DNA of 50,457 bases from contig JAJCXP010000230.1 in assembly GCA_029263375.1 (NCBI GenBank), positions 1 through 50,457 of the forward strand. The letters run 5' to 3'. This stretch comes from Acidobacteriota bacterium. GTDB taxonomy: Bacteria > Acidobacteriota > Thermoanaerobaculia > Multivoradales > JAHEKO01. Shown in pieces: positions 33,422-41,745 of this stretch (position 1 is its first letter; each line of letters starts with the position of its first letter). The position numbers and the translations under genes were made by a program. The notes under the pieces are model-generated. The model saw only the letters and a program-made list of their open reading frames with translations, was not told the DNA's origin and ran no database searches.

Positions 33422-36171
33422 CCATCCAGCCTGGCCAGACCCTGCTGCACTATCGCATCGTCGACAAGCTAGGCGAGGGTGGGATGGGGGAGGTGTGGAA
33501 GGCCGTCGACACCACGCTGGATCGCGAGATCGCGATCAAGGTGCTGCCCGAGGTGTTCTCGCAAGACCCTGAGCGCCTGGCCCGATTCGAGCGCGAGGCC
33601 AAGCTGCTGGCCTCGCTGAACCACCCGAACATCGCCACGGTGCATGGGTTGCACGAAGCCGCCCCCTCGACGGACTCAGGTCAGGGCGGGCTGCGCCTTC
33701 TGGCCATGGAGATGGCCGACGGGGAAGACCTGGCTTCGCGACTGTCGCGCGGCCCGCTTCCCGTTGACGAGACGCTGGCCGTCGGGATGCAGATCGCTGC
33801 CGCGCTGGAAGCCGCGCACTCCAAGGGGGTTGTGCACCGCGATCTCAAGCCCGCCAACGTGGTGTTGACCCGCGAGGGCCAGGCCAAGGTGCTGGACTTC
33901 GGCCTGGCCAAGGCGGTGGAACCGGACGCTGCGTCGGCCTCCGGCCACCTGTCGCTGTCGCCGACCATGACCTCAGCGGGAACCGTCGCCGGCATGATCC
34001 TGGGAACCGCGGCGTACATGTCGCCGGAACAGGCGCGGGGCATGCCGGTGGATCGGCGAACCGATCTGTGGTCGTTCGGTTGCTTGATGTACGAGTGTCT
34101 CACCGGCGAGCAGCTGTTTCGCGGCGAGACCGCGTCGGATTCGATGGCGGCCATCCTGCGCAAGGGCCCTGACTGGTCGCTGTTGCCGGAAGACACGCCG
34201 CCGCTGGTGCGGCTACTCCTGCGTCGCTGTCTGACCCGGGATCCGGCACAACGGCTGCAGGACGCGGGCGACGCGCGCATCGAGCTGCAGCAGGCGATCG
34301 AGGATCCACGAGCCGAGTCGCTCGGACTGGCTCCCGTCGAGGCGTCTACGGCGGCACAACGGCGTGGTCGTGGCGTTGCATGGCTTTCATGGGCCCTGGC
34401 CGCAGCCGCGACGCTGCTGGCCGCGTTCTTCGCGCTGCGCCCGCCGGCTTCGACGTCCGAAGGCACCGACACGCGCCACCTGATGATCCCGATACCGGGT
34501 TCGACCGTTTTCGGTGACGACCATGGGTCTCCCCCAGCGGTGTCGCCCGACGGCCGTCTCGTGGTATTCGGTGCCAACGAAGGCTACGGCGGGTATCGGC
34601 TCTGGCTGCGACCACTCAACGATTCTGTCGCGCGCCCGCTTGCCGACACCGAGGGCGCGGAGTGGGCCTTCTGGTCGCCAGACAGCCGACACGTCGGCTT
34701 TTTCCGCGGCGGCAAGCTCCGGCGCCTCGAGCTCGCGACCGGCCGCGTTCGGCCGATCGGTGGCGCCGGTTCGACCTATCCCCGAGGCGGTTCGTGGAAC
34801 GCGAACGGGCAGATCATCTTCGCTCCGAACTCCAATGCCGGTATCCACGTTATCGACGCCGAGGGCGGAGAGCCGCGGCAGCTGACCACACCCGATCCGG
34901 ACGTGCCGGACAGTAGCCATCGCTGGCCGTGGTTCCTACCCGACGGCGACCATTTCCTGTACGTCCTTTGGACCAACGATGTCCAGGCTCGTGAGAGCCA
35001 TGGCGGCGTATACCTGACGTCACTGTCCGGCGGCGAGAAACCGGTGCGGATCGTGCCCGACGCATCCAGTGTGGCCTACGCCTCGCCGGGCTACCTGCTG
35101 GTGGTGCGCGACGGCAACCTGATGGCCACTCCCTTCGACACGCGCACGAAACGGGTGGCCGGGGAGGCCATCGTCATCGCAACCGGCGTGCTCTACGACC
35201 GGTCGAATGCGAACGGCGCGTTCTCCGCGTCGAGCGACGGGACCCTGGTCTATGTCAGTGGCGAGGCTTTTCTGGACGCGACGGTGAACTGGTACGACCG
35301 TGCCGGAAACGAAACCGCTGCTTCGTTAGCGCCGGCGGCGTACGAGTCCCTGAGACTGGCGCCGGATGCGGCTCGTGCGGCGGCAGCGATAACCGGCACC
35401 AGCGGCGACAACGAAATCTGGGTCCTCGACCTGGCTCGTGATGTGTCGACGCGCCTGGCCTCCGCGTCGTGGACCTATGACTACCCGGTTTGGTCCGCAA
35501 AGAACGACCGGGTGATGTACGGTTCCCAGCAGGTGGCGGGTGTGGATTTCTATTCACGGTTCGCTGACGGCTCGGGGGTTGAGCAGCCGGTGCTGGTCGA
35601 CGGGTCGGACAAGGTCCTGTTCGACTGGTCGCGTGACGGAAAGTACCTCGTGTACTGGCCGATCGGCGCCGGCTCCGGTACGTCGGACCTCTGGATCTAC
35701 TCGATGGAGGAACAGTCGGCGGAGCTCCTGATCGACGGTGAGCCGACCTATACAGACGCACGTTTTTCGCCCGATGGGCGATGGATCGCCTACGCCTCCG
35801 ACGATTCCGGCGATCTCGAGGTCTTCGTGCAAGCGCTCGGTCGCGAGGGCGCCGGCCGGGGCCCGGGGGGCATGCAAGGCGGCGCGCGACTCCGTGTATC
35901 GACGACGGGCGGCGAGCGACCGCACTGGCGGGACGACGGCCGCGAAATCATCTATATGGATCCCGATCAGCGGTTGATGGCTGTCGCGGTTGACGTGGAA
36001 CAGAACCGACTCGCGCTCGGCACGCCACGCGAACTGTTCGCCCTCGAACGCCGGATTGTCACCGGAGACATCACCGGCGACCACCAGCGTTTTCTGTTCG
36101 CCACGCGGGATAAGATGCCCAGCGAGCCCCTGCACGTGATTCTGAACTGGCCCGCGGGCCTCGCCCCGTAG
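33418..36171 (+). CDS. Kinase K4: Ser/Thr protein kinase with outer TolB-like beta-propeller
   Basis: The 917-residue protein has a kinase domain at 12-295: LGEGGMGEVW, K41, HRDLKPAN at 140-147, DFG at 160-162, SPEQ at 202-205. A membrane helix spans 319-340. The outer propeller has SPDGRLVVFG, SPDSRHVGFF, SRDGKYLVYW, SPDGRWIAYAS and RDDGREIIYMD. The C-terminus HVILNWPAGLAP keeps the NW end. The GTG start is fixed by alignment of MTIQPGQTLLHYR with the K1 N-terminus MTLESGQQLLHYR. It is the first gene of the plus-strand triplet and divergent from K3. All catalytic residues are present. What the propeller binds cannot be told from sequence. Confidence 0.93.
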   Translation: MTIQPGQTLLHYRIVDKLGEGGMGEVWKAVDTTLDREIAIKVLPEVFSQDPERLARFEREAKLLASLNHPNIATVHGLHEAAPSTDSGQGGLRLLAMEMADGEDLASRLSRGPLPVDETLAVGMQIAAALEAAHSKGVVHRDLKPANVVLTREGQAKVLDFGLAKAVEPDAASASGHLSLSPTMTSAGTVAGMILGTAAYMSPEQARGMPVDRRTDLWSFGCLMYECLTGEQLFRGETASDSMAAILRKGPDWSLLPEDTPPLVRLLLRRCLTRDPAQRLQDAGDARIELQQAIEDPRAESLGLAPVEASTAAQRRGRGVAWLSWALAAAATLLAAFFALRPPASTSEGTDTRHLMIPIPGSTVFGDDHGSPPAVSPDGRLVVFGANEGYGGYRLWLRPLNDSVARPLADTEGAEWAFWSPDSRHVGFFRGGKLRRLELATGRVRPIGGAGSTYPRGGSWNANGQIIFAPNSNAGIHVIDAEGGEPRQLTTPDPDVPDSSHRWPWFLPDGDHFLYVLWTNDVQARESHGGVYLTSLSGGEKPVRIVPDASSVAYASPGYLLVVRDGNLMATPFDTRTKRVAGEAIVIATGVLYDRSNANGAFSASSDGTLVYVSGEAFLDATVNWYDRAGNETAASLAPAAYESLRLAPDAARAAAAITGTSGDNEIWVLDLARDVSTRLASASWTYDYPVWSAKNDRVMYGSQQVAGVDFYSRFADGSGVEQPVLVDGSDKVLFDWSRDGKYLVYWPIGAGSGTSDLWIYSMEEQSAELLIDGEPTYTDARFSPDGRWIAYASDDSGDLEVFVQALGREGAGRGPGGMQGGARLRVSTTGGERPHWRDDGREIIYMDPDQRLMAVAVDVEQNRLALGTPRELFALERRIVTGDITGDHQRFLFATRDKMPSEPLHVILNWPAGLAP

Positions 36172-36203
36172 CCGACGATCCGGCCTGACCGCTCAGGAGC
36201 GAA

Positions 36204-36242
36204 CAGCCCGGCGAAGCCGGAAGCTCGCGCCCTGAGATGCGG
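36204..36242 (+). pseudogene. Kinase C-terminal remnant in the K4-K5 gap
   Basis: These 39 bases match 38841-38879 at 36 positions. In K5 that segment encodes QPGEAGRSRPEMR near the C-terminus. The match continues, after a 24-base gap, into the upstream region and start of K5/K6. The K4-K5 junction is thus a copy of a K5-K6-type junction left by recombination. Confidence 0.65.
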
Positions 36243-36263
36243 CACCTCCATGAGGCCCCAATC

Positions 36264-38897
36264 TTGCCCCTGTCCCCAAACCACCGCCTGGACCACTACA
36301 CCCTCACCGAGATCATCGGCGAAGGCGGCATGGGCACCGTCTGGAAAGCCCGCGACACCACCCTCGACCGCGACGTGGCCATCAAGGTCCTGCCCCCGGA
36401 GTTCAGCGCGGACCCCGAGCGCCTGGCCCGCTTCGAGCGCGAGGCCAAGCTCCTGGCATCGATCAGCCATCCCAACATTGCCGTGGTTCATGGCCTGCAC
36501 GAGATCGAGGACACACGATGCCTCGCGATGGAACTGGTTCCCGGCGAGGATCTGGAGATTCGACTTGGCCGCGGACGACTGTCACTCGAAGACGTCTTGA
36601 AGATCGCGCTTCCGATCGCCGATGCTCTGGAGGCCGCACACGAGCAGGGCGTAGTTCATCGGGATCTCAAGCCGGCCAATGTCATCGTCACGCCCGAGGG
36701 CTCCGTGAAGGTCTTGGACTTCGGGTTGGCAAAATCCTTCGGAGCCTCCGCTGGGGAAGTCGACCTCACGAACTCACCGACGTTGACCAGCACGGGCACG
36801 ATGGCCGGTGCCATCATGGGAACCGCTGGATACATGGCGCCCGAGCAGGCCAAGGGACTTCTCGTCGACCGCCGCGCGGACATCTGGGCCTTCGGTGTCC
36901 TGCTCTTCGAGATGCTCAGCGGCACTCGCATGTATGACGAGCCGACCGTTTCCGAAGCCCTGGCAGCAGTGCTGCTGAAGGAGCCGGAATGGGAGCGCTT
37001 GCCATCGGACACACCGGCCGCCCTCGAGCGCTTGATCCGACGCTGCCTCATCAAGGAGCCCCGCGCCAGGCTGCGTGACATGGGCGAAGCTCGTGTCGCC
37101 CTGGAAGGCCTCCTCCGTGGAGACGAAGAAGCTGGAGCCGAAGCGTCACCCGCGACGACGTCGAAAGCCGGGCGATGGATCGCGATCGCACTGCTTGGCG
37201 GAGCTCTACTCGGCTTTGGAATCACAAGGCTCTTCTCGCCCTCGGGTTCCGAACCTACACAGCCCGCTGCGTTGGCTCTCTCGATCGACCTTCCACAGAC
37301 GCTCCAGGGTGCTCGAAACCCCGTTGTTTCCCCGGATGGAAAAGTCGTCGTCTATCTCGGCATGGGATCCGATGAAGTTTTTCTCTATCGGCGCGGCCTG
37401 GCGTCCGGAGAGACCGAGAAGATTCCGGGCACCGGCGGCAGCACCAATCCGTTCTTTTCTCCCGACGGTCGCTGGCTGGGATTCTTCAACGATGGTGGGT
37501 TGCAGAAGGTCGCCATGATCGGAGGCGATCCTCTGAGCATTCTCGATGGAGTCCTGGGTAACAATCCGGGGGCTGCGTGGCTCGAAGACGGGAGCATCCT
37601 CTACTCCGGCTGGTTGACCGGATTTTCGCGAGTCTCTTCCGACGGCGGCCCGCCCGAAGTTGTCACGATCCCCGACGCCACGAGAGGAGAAACCGCTCAT
37701 TGGTGGCCGCAGCCCCTACCCGGCGGCCGCCATGTCCTGTTCACGATATGGCCGGAGGGGAGCGGAATCAACGATGCCATGATCGCGGTACTCGATCTCC
37801 AGGACAACTCGTGGTCGACACTTTTCTCCGGAGCGCGCGCCGCCTTCGCCGCCCCGGATCGAGTTCTGTTCTATCGCGCGGGCAACTACCTGGAGGCGCG
37901 AATCGATCCGAACTCGCTCGAGATTCTTAGCGAGCCGACTCCGGTGCGATATCCGATCGAGAAACAGTACCCGCTTGCCAGTCAGCGTCAGACTTTCGCT
38001 CTGGGACCGGGCAACATGCTCGTGTACATCGCCGACGAGAGTCTGTTTCCGCTGCGGAGCCTTGTCTGGTTTGATCGCGACGGCACGCGGACTCCGATCC
38101 TTGGCAACGATCGGGCGATCGAGTCGCTGGATCTCTCTCCGGATGGACGGCAACTGGTCACTACAGAGTTCGAATCGGGCCGCTTCACGCTGTTTCTCAA
38201 CGATCTACGAGGACGGACGCGCGAACAGCTTCGCCTGGAAGGAAGCAACTTTCATGCGCGCTGGCGGCCTGATGGAACGCATCTGAGCTACGCGGCGCTT
38301 CGGCGTGGCAGCTTCGATGTCTTCATGTCGCGACTCGACGGATCGGATGAGCAGGCCTTGCTTGAACGAGATCTGGATGAGGAGGTTCTGGATTGGTTCT
38401 CCGATGGCCGGCGCTTTCTGGCACTTCTGAGCGGTCAACAAAGCTGGTCCATCGAGGAGATCGATCGAGAGCACGGCCCGATCAAGACTCTGGGCGGCGG
38501 AGAACTTTCGAAAAAGATAATCGACATATCGCGCGACGATGCGTGGTTCGCGCTGAGCGCCGGTCAGTCGGGAGTCGGCGAAGTGTATGTCCAGCGCACC
38601 GATGGCTCGGCCGCCCGGACGCGCGTTTCGCCTCGAGGTGGGAGCGACCCGCTCTTTTCCCCGGTCAAGGACGAATTGTTCTACTTCCGTGGCAATCAAA
38701 TCGTCGCGGTTGAATACGAGGTGACGGGTGGGAAGTTCCTGGTCGGGAAACAGCGCGTGATGTTCGAGGTTTCAGGTGTCCGCGGCGCGATGGGTCGACG
38801 TTGGGCCGTCAGTCCGGATGGCGAGCGGTTCCTCGTGCTCCAGCCCGGCGAAGCTGGAAGGTCGCGCCCGGAGATGCGGATCGTGTACGACTGGTAG
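36264..38897 (+). CDS. Kinase K5: Ser/Thr protein kinase with outer TolB-like beta-propeller, mosaic N-terminus
   Basis: The 877-residue protein (TTG start) has a kinase domain at 12-285: IGEGGMGTVW, K41, HRDLKPAN at 132-139, DFG at 152-154, and APEQ at 192-195 where the other island kinases have SPEQ. A helix spans 303-323. Propeller repeats include SPDGKVVVYLG, SPDGRWLGFFND, SPDGRQLVTTE and SPDGERFLVLQ, ending RIVYDW. The TTG at 36264 is preferred over GTG-type upstream starts because it matches the K6 start, with GAGG about nine bases upstream. The first 62 codons are nearly identical in DNA to K6, then identity stops abruptly and the protein resembles K4 (AKLLAS, VHGLHE). The rest of the gene looks less GC-rich than its neighbours. 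Confidence 0.92.
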   Translation: MPLSPNHRLDHYTLTEIIGEGGMGTVWKARDTTLDRDVAIKVLPPEFSADPERLARFEREAKLLASISHPNIAVVHGLHEIEDTRCLAMELVPGEDLEIRLGRGRLSLEDVLKIALPIADALEAAHEQGVVHRDLKPANVIVTPEGSVKVLDFGLAKSFGASAGEVDLTNSPTLTSTGTMAGAIMGTAGYMAPEQAKGLLVDRRADIWAFGVLLFEMLSGTRMYDEPTVSEALAAVLLKEPEWERLPSDTPAALERLIRRCLIKEPRARLRDMGEARVALEGLLRGDEEAGAEASPATTSKAGRWIAIALLGGALLGFGITRLFSPSGSEPTQPAALALSIDLPQTLQGARNPVVSPDGKVVVYLGMGSDEVFLYRRGLASGETEKIPGTGGSTNPFFSPDGRWLGFFNDGGLQKVAMIGGDPLSILDGVLGNNPGAAWLEDGSILYSGWLTGFSRVSSDGGPPEVVTIPDATRGETAHWWPQPLPGGRHVLFTIWPEGSGINDAMIAVLDLQDNSWSTLFSGARAAFAAPDRVLFYRAGNYLEARIDPNSLEILSEPTPVRYPIEKQYPLASQRQTFALGPGNMLVYIADESLFPLRSLVWFDRDGTRTPILGNDRAIESLDLSPDGRQLVTTEFESGRFTLFLNDLRGRTREQLRLEGSNFHARWRPDGTHLSYAALRRGSFDVFMSRLDGSDEQALLERDLDEEVLDWFSDGRRFLALLSGQQSWSIEEIDREHGPIKTLGGGELSKKIIDISRDDAWFALSAGQSGVGEVYVQRTDGSAARTRVSPRGGSDPLFSPVKDELFYFRGNQIVAVEYEVTGGKFLVGKQRVMFEVSGVRGAMGRRWAVSPDGERFLVLQPGEAGRSRPEMRIVYDW
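36283..36449 (+). repeat. 167-bp near-identical block, copy 1 (K5 N-terminus)
   Basis: It matches 38944-39110 with two mismatches by direct comparison. It covers codons for the glycine loop and catalytic lysine region and ends sharply after the GAGGCCAAG encoding E-A-K. Confidence 0.9.
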
Positions 38898-38924
38898 AGA
38901 CTGCACCTCCATAAGGTCCCAAAT

Positions 38925-41612
38925 TTGCCCCTAGCCCCCAACGACCGCCTGGACCACTACACCCTCACCGAGATCATCGGCGAGGGCGGCATGGGCACCG
39001 TCTGGAAAGCCCGGGACACCACCCTCGACCGCGACGTGGCCATCAAGGTCCTGCCCCCGGAGTTCAGCGCGGACCCCGAGCGCCTGGCCCGCTTCGAGCG
39101 CGAGGCCAAGGCGGTCGCCGCCCTCTCGCATCCCAACATCGTCGCCATCCACGGCTTCGGCACGCACGAGGGGAACGCCTACGCTGCCATCGAACTGCTC
39201 GAGGGACGGGCTCTCGACAGCCATCTCGAAGACGGCCCGCTGCCGCCGCGCAAGGCGCTCGAGATCGCCCGCCAGGTCGCCACCGGCCTGGCCGCCGCGC
39301 ACGCCAAGGGCATCGTGCATCGCGACCTGAAGCCGGCCAATGTCTTCCTTTCCCCGGACGGGCGCGCGCGCATTCTCGATTTCGGGTTGGCCGCGGTCGC
39401 GGGCGTGGGCGGCCATGAAGGCACGCAACTGGCCACGGCCACCAGCCTGACCAATCCGGGCGCCGTCATGGGCACTACCAACTACATGTCGCCCGAGCAG
39501 GTGCAGGGCGCTCCGGCCGACTCGCGCACCGACATCTTCGCGCTGGGCACGATGCTGCAAGAGATGCTCACCGGTCAGAAGCCTTTCGAACGCTCGACGG
39601 CGGCCGAGACGATGACGGCGGTGCTGCGCGAGGACGCCCCCGAGATCACGTTGGTCGGCAAGCCGGCGCCGCCCGCGATCGCCGGGCTGATCTCACGCTG
39701 CCTGGAGAAGTCCCCCGACGAGCGCTTCCAGAACGCGAGCGACCTGGCCTTTGCGCTGGGCAACGCATCCATGAAATCCGGCAGCAGCATTGTCGGCGCG
39801 GAGCCGCCCGCCCGGCCGCAAGGCAAGAGCCTCTGGCCCCGGATCGGCATGTTCGCAGCGGTGGCGCTGTTCTTCGCTGCCGGTTGGCTGATGCGTCCAG
39901 CTCCACCGCCTACCGAGCCGCCACGGATCACCCAGCTGACCTTCTCCGGCAAGGACCACTCGCCAAGCGTCTCCCCCGACGGCCGACTGATCGCCTTCAC
40001 CTCCTCGCGCACCGGCGCGTCGCGCATTTGGTTGCGACAGGTGCACGGCGGCGGAGAGCAGCCGTTGACCGAGGGGCCGGATTTTCGGCCGCGCTTTTCG
40101 GCGGACGGGACGACGGTGACGTTCATTCGCAGTGACGGCGACAGTTATGCGGCCTATCGCGTACCGGTGGTCGGGGGGCAGCCGCGCAGGTTGATCGACG
40201 ACGTGAGCGCGGTGGATTGGTCGCCGGACGGTCGGCAGCTAGCATTTGTGCGCGTTCCGAAGGGCGTGGACGGCATCGTGAGATCCGAGATCGGATTGTT
40301 CGACGTCGAAAGCGGCGAGCAGCGCATCGTTCATACGCAGGAGAACAAGGCGCTGTTCGGGCTGGGCTGGTCGCCGGACGGGACACGGCTTTCGGTCAGT
40401 CAGGCCGGCGTTCAGTCCGGGACGGGTAGCTGGCGCGTGCTGATGCTGGATCCGGCAAGCGGCACCGTCGAGGAGCTCACGATCGGCGACAACCTGGGGC
40501 TGGTCTCGAGCGCGGCGTGGGCCGATGCGTCCTCGCTGTTTGTCGCGGTCTCGGAGTCGACCGTCAGCGGATCGGCGCTGCCGAATCGCGTCGTGCGCCA
40601 TGATCTGCGAACCGGTCGCGAGCAAACGCTGTTCTGGGCGCCGTACCTGTTTCCGTTCAGTGGATCGGTGACCGAGACGACGCGGCTCGCGAAGCTCGAC
40701 GAGACGAGCCTGGTCTATGACAGCGCCCAGCGGGGGCAGTCGCTGTATGAGATCGACATCGAGGGCGAGACGGCCCGCGAGCTACTCGGCGGCGTCTCGA
40801 TCGATCGACAGCCGGCCTACCATCCCGACGGAAGTCGAATGTTGTTTACCTCCAGCCGTACCGGCAACGTCGATCTGTTCTCCTACGAGTTCGCTACCGG
40901 CGAACTGCTGCAACTGACCGACCATCCTGCCAGCGACTGGGACGGCGCCTACACCCCGGACGGCAAATCGATCCTGTGGAGCTCCGAGCGCGGCGGCAAT
41001 CTGGAGATCTGGACGGCGACGCTGGATGGATCGAACCCACGGCAGATCACCCGCGACGGCGTCGGGGCCGAGAACCCGACGATGACCGCCGACGGCCAGT
41101 GGATCGTCTACACCAGCGCCAACATCGAGCATCCGGGGATTGTCAAGATCCGTGCGGACGGCAGCGACCGCCAGCAGCTGGCAACCGGTGACTGGACCAA
41201 CGGCGAGGTCTCACCGGACGGGCGCTTCGCCTTCTACCTCCGCACCGACGAGGCGACCCTGCGCAGCGTGGGTGCGGTGGTGGATCTGGCCAGCGGCGAG
41301 ACGACGCCGTTCACGTTCGAGGTGATCTACCATCTCCGTTCGCAAAGCGTGAGCTATGGACGCGCGCGTTGGATGCCCGACGGTTCGGCGATCGCCTACG
41401 TCGGGCTGGATGAGCAGGGTCGCACGGGGCTGTGGGTCCAGGATTTCAGTACCGAGCACGATACGGCTGCGACGCGACGCCGGCTGATCGGCTTCGATGG
41501 CAGCGGGGTCCACGAATCGTTCGGCATCTCGCCGGATGGGAAGCGGATCCTGTTGTCGACGCTCGAGCAGGTGCGGGCGATCTATATGGTTGAGGGGTTA
41601 CCGGAACTCTAG
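38925..41612 (+). CDS. Kinase K6: Ser/Thr protein kinase with outer TolB-like beta-propeller
   Basis: The 895-residue protein has a kinase domain at 12-285: IGEGGMGTVW, K41, HRDLKPAN at 132-139, DFG at 152-154 (LDFGLAAVAG), SPEQ at 189-192. A helix spans 305-323. The propeller is the most regular of the set, with SPDGRLIAFTSSRTGASRIW, SPDGRQLAFVR, HPDGSRMLFTSSRTGNVDLF, TPDGKSILWSSERGGNLEIW and SPDGKRILLST. This is close to true TolB/DPP-IV-like repeats. Its C-terminus (IYMVEGLPEL) lacks the NW end of the other five. The TTG start is preceded by AAGG. It is the last gene of the plus-strand triplet; attR lies 67 bases downstream. Confidence 0.93.
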   Translation: MPLAPNDRLDHYTLTEIIGEGGMGTVWKARDTTLDRDVAIKVLPPEFSADPERLARFEREAKAVAALSHPNIVAIHGFGTHEGNAYAAIELLEGRALDSHLEDGPLPPRKALEIARQVATGLAAAHAKGIVHRDLKPANVFLSPDGRARILDFGLAAVAGVGGHEGTQLATATSLTNPGAVMGTTNYMSPEQVQGAPADSRTDIFALGTMLQEMLTGQKPFERSTAAETMTAVLREDAPEITLVGKPAPPAIAGLISRCLEKSPDERFQNASDLAFALGNASMKSGSSIVGAEPPARPQGKSLWPRIGMFAAVALFFAAGWLMRPAPPPTEPPRITQLTFSGKDHSPSVSPDGRLIAFTSSRTGASRIWLRQVHGGGEQPLTEGPDFRPRFSADGTTVTFIRSDGDSYAAYRVPVVGGQPRRLIDDVSAVDWSPDGRQLAFVRVPKGVDGIVRSEIGLFDVESGEQRIVHTQENKALFGLGWSPDGTRLSVSQAGVQSGTGSWRVLMLDPASGTVEELTIGDNLGLVSSAAWADASSLFVAVSESTVSGSALPNRVVRHDLRTGREQTLFWAPYLFPFSGSVTETTRLAKLDETSLVYDSAQRGQSLYEIDIEGETARELLGGVSIDRQPAYHPDGSRMLFTSSRTGNVDLFSYEFATGELLQLTDHPASDWDGAYTPDGKSILWSSERGGNLEIWTATLDGSNPRQITRDGVGAENPTMTADGQWIVYTSANIEHPGIVKIRADGSDRQQLATGDWTNGEVSPDGRFAFYLRTDEATLRSVGAVVDLASGETTPFTFEVIYHLRSQSVSYGRARWMPDGSAIAYVGLDEQGRTGLWVQDFSTEHDTAATRRRLIGFDGSGVHESFGISPDGKRILLSTLEQVRAIYMVEGLPEL
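38944..39110 (+). repeat. 167-bp near-identical block, copy 2 (K6 N-terminus)
   Basis: This is the partner of 36283-36449. Similarity also extends upstream through the intergenic region into the K5 C-terminal codons at 38841-38879. Confidence 0.9.
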
Positions 41613-41679
41613 CGGTGTTGGATCGGAGCTGGCGGTTCGGATGTGGCTCGACGATGTCGAGGCGAATCCTCGGTCGGAA

Positions 41680-41702
41680 GATCCCGTTCGGCTCCACCAA
41701 TC
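41680..41702 (+). repeat. Putative attR: copy of tRNA-Ala 3' end
   Basis: An exact 23-bp copy of 25611-25633, with no other tRNA part upstream of it. A small hairpin CTCGAC-GAT-GTCGAG lies at 41647-41661 just inside the island. Confidence 0.85.
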
Positions 41703-41745
41703 GCCTCGCACTCAACCGGTCACAAATCCCAATTCGATAGCGCGC

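Larger units (their letters stand above)
25634..41702. mobile_element. Genomic island integrated at tRNA-Ala, carrying vapBC and six Ser/Thr kinase genes
   Basis: The 16-kb segment is bounded by the intact tRNA-Ala 3' end and an exact 23-bp copy of it. It holds one toxin-antitoxin pair and two divergent triplets of Ser/Thr kinase genes. No integrase, excisionase, replication or conjugation gene is visible, so it is either a relic or mobilised by factors elsewhere. Removing it would restore the order histidine kinase, tRNA-Ala, serine hydrolase. Confidence 0.75.
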
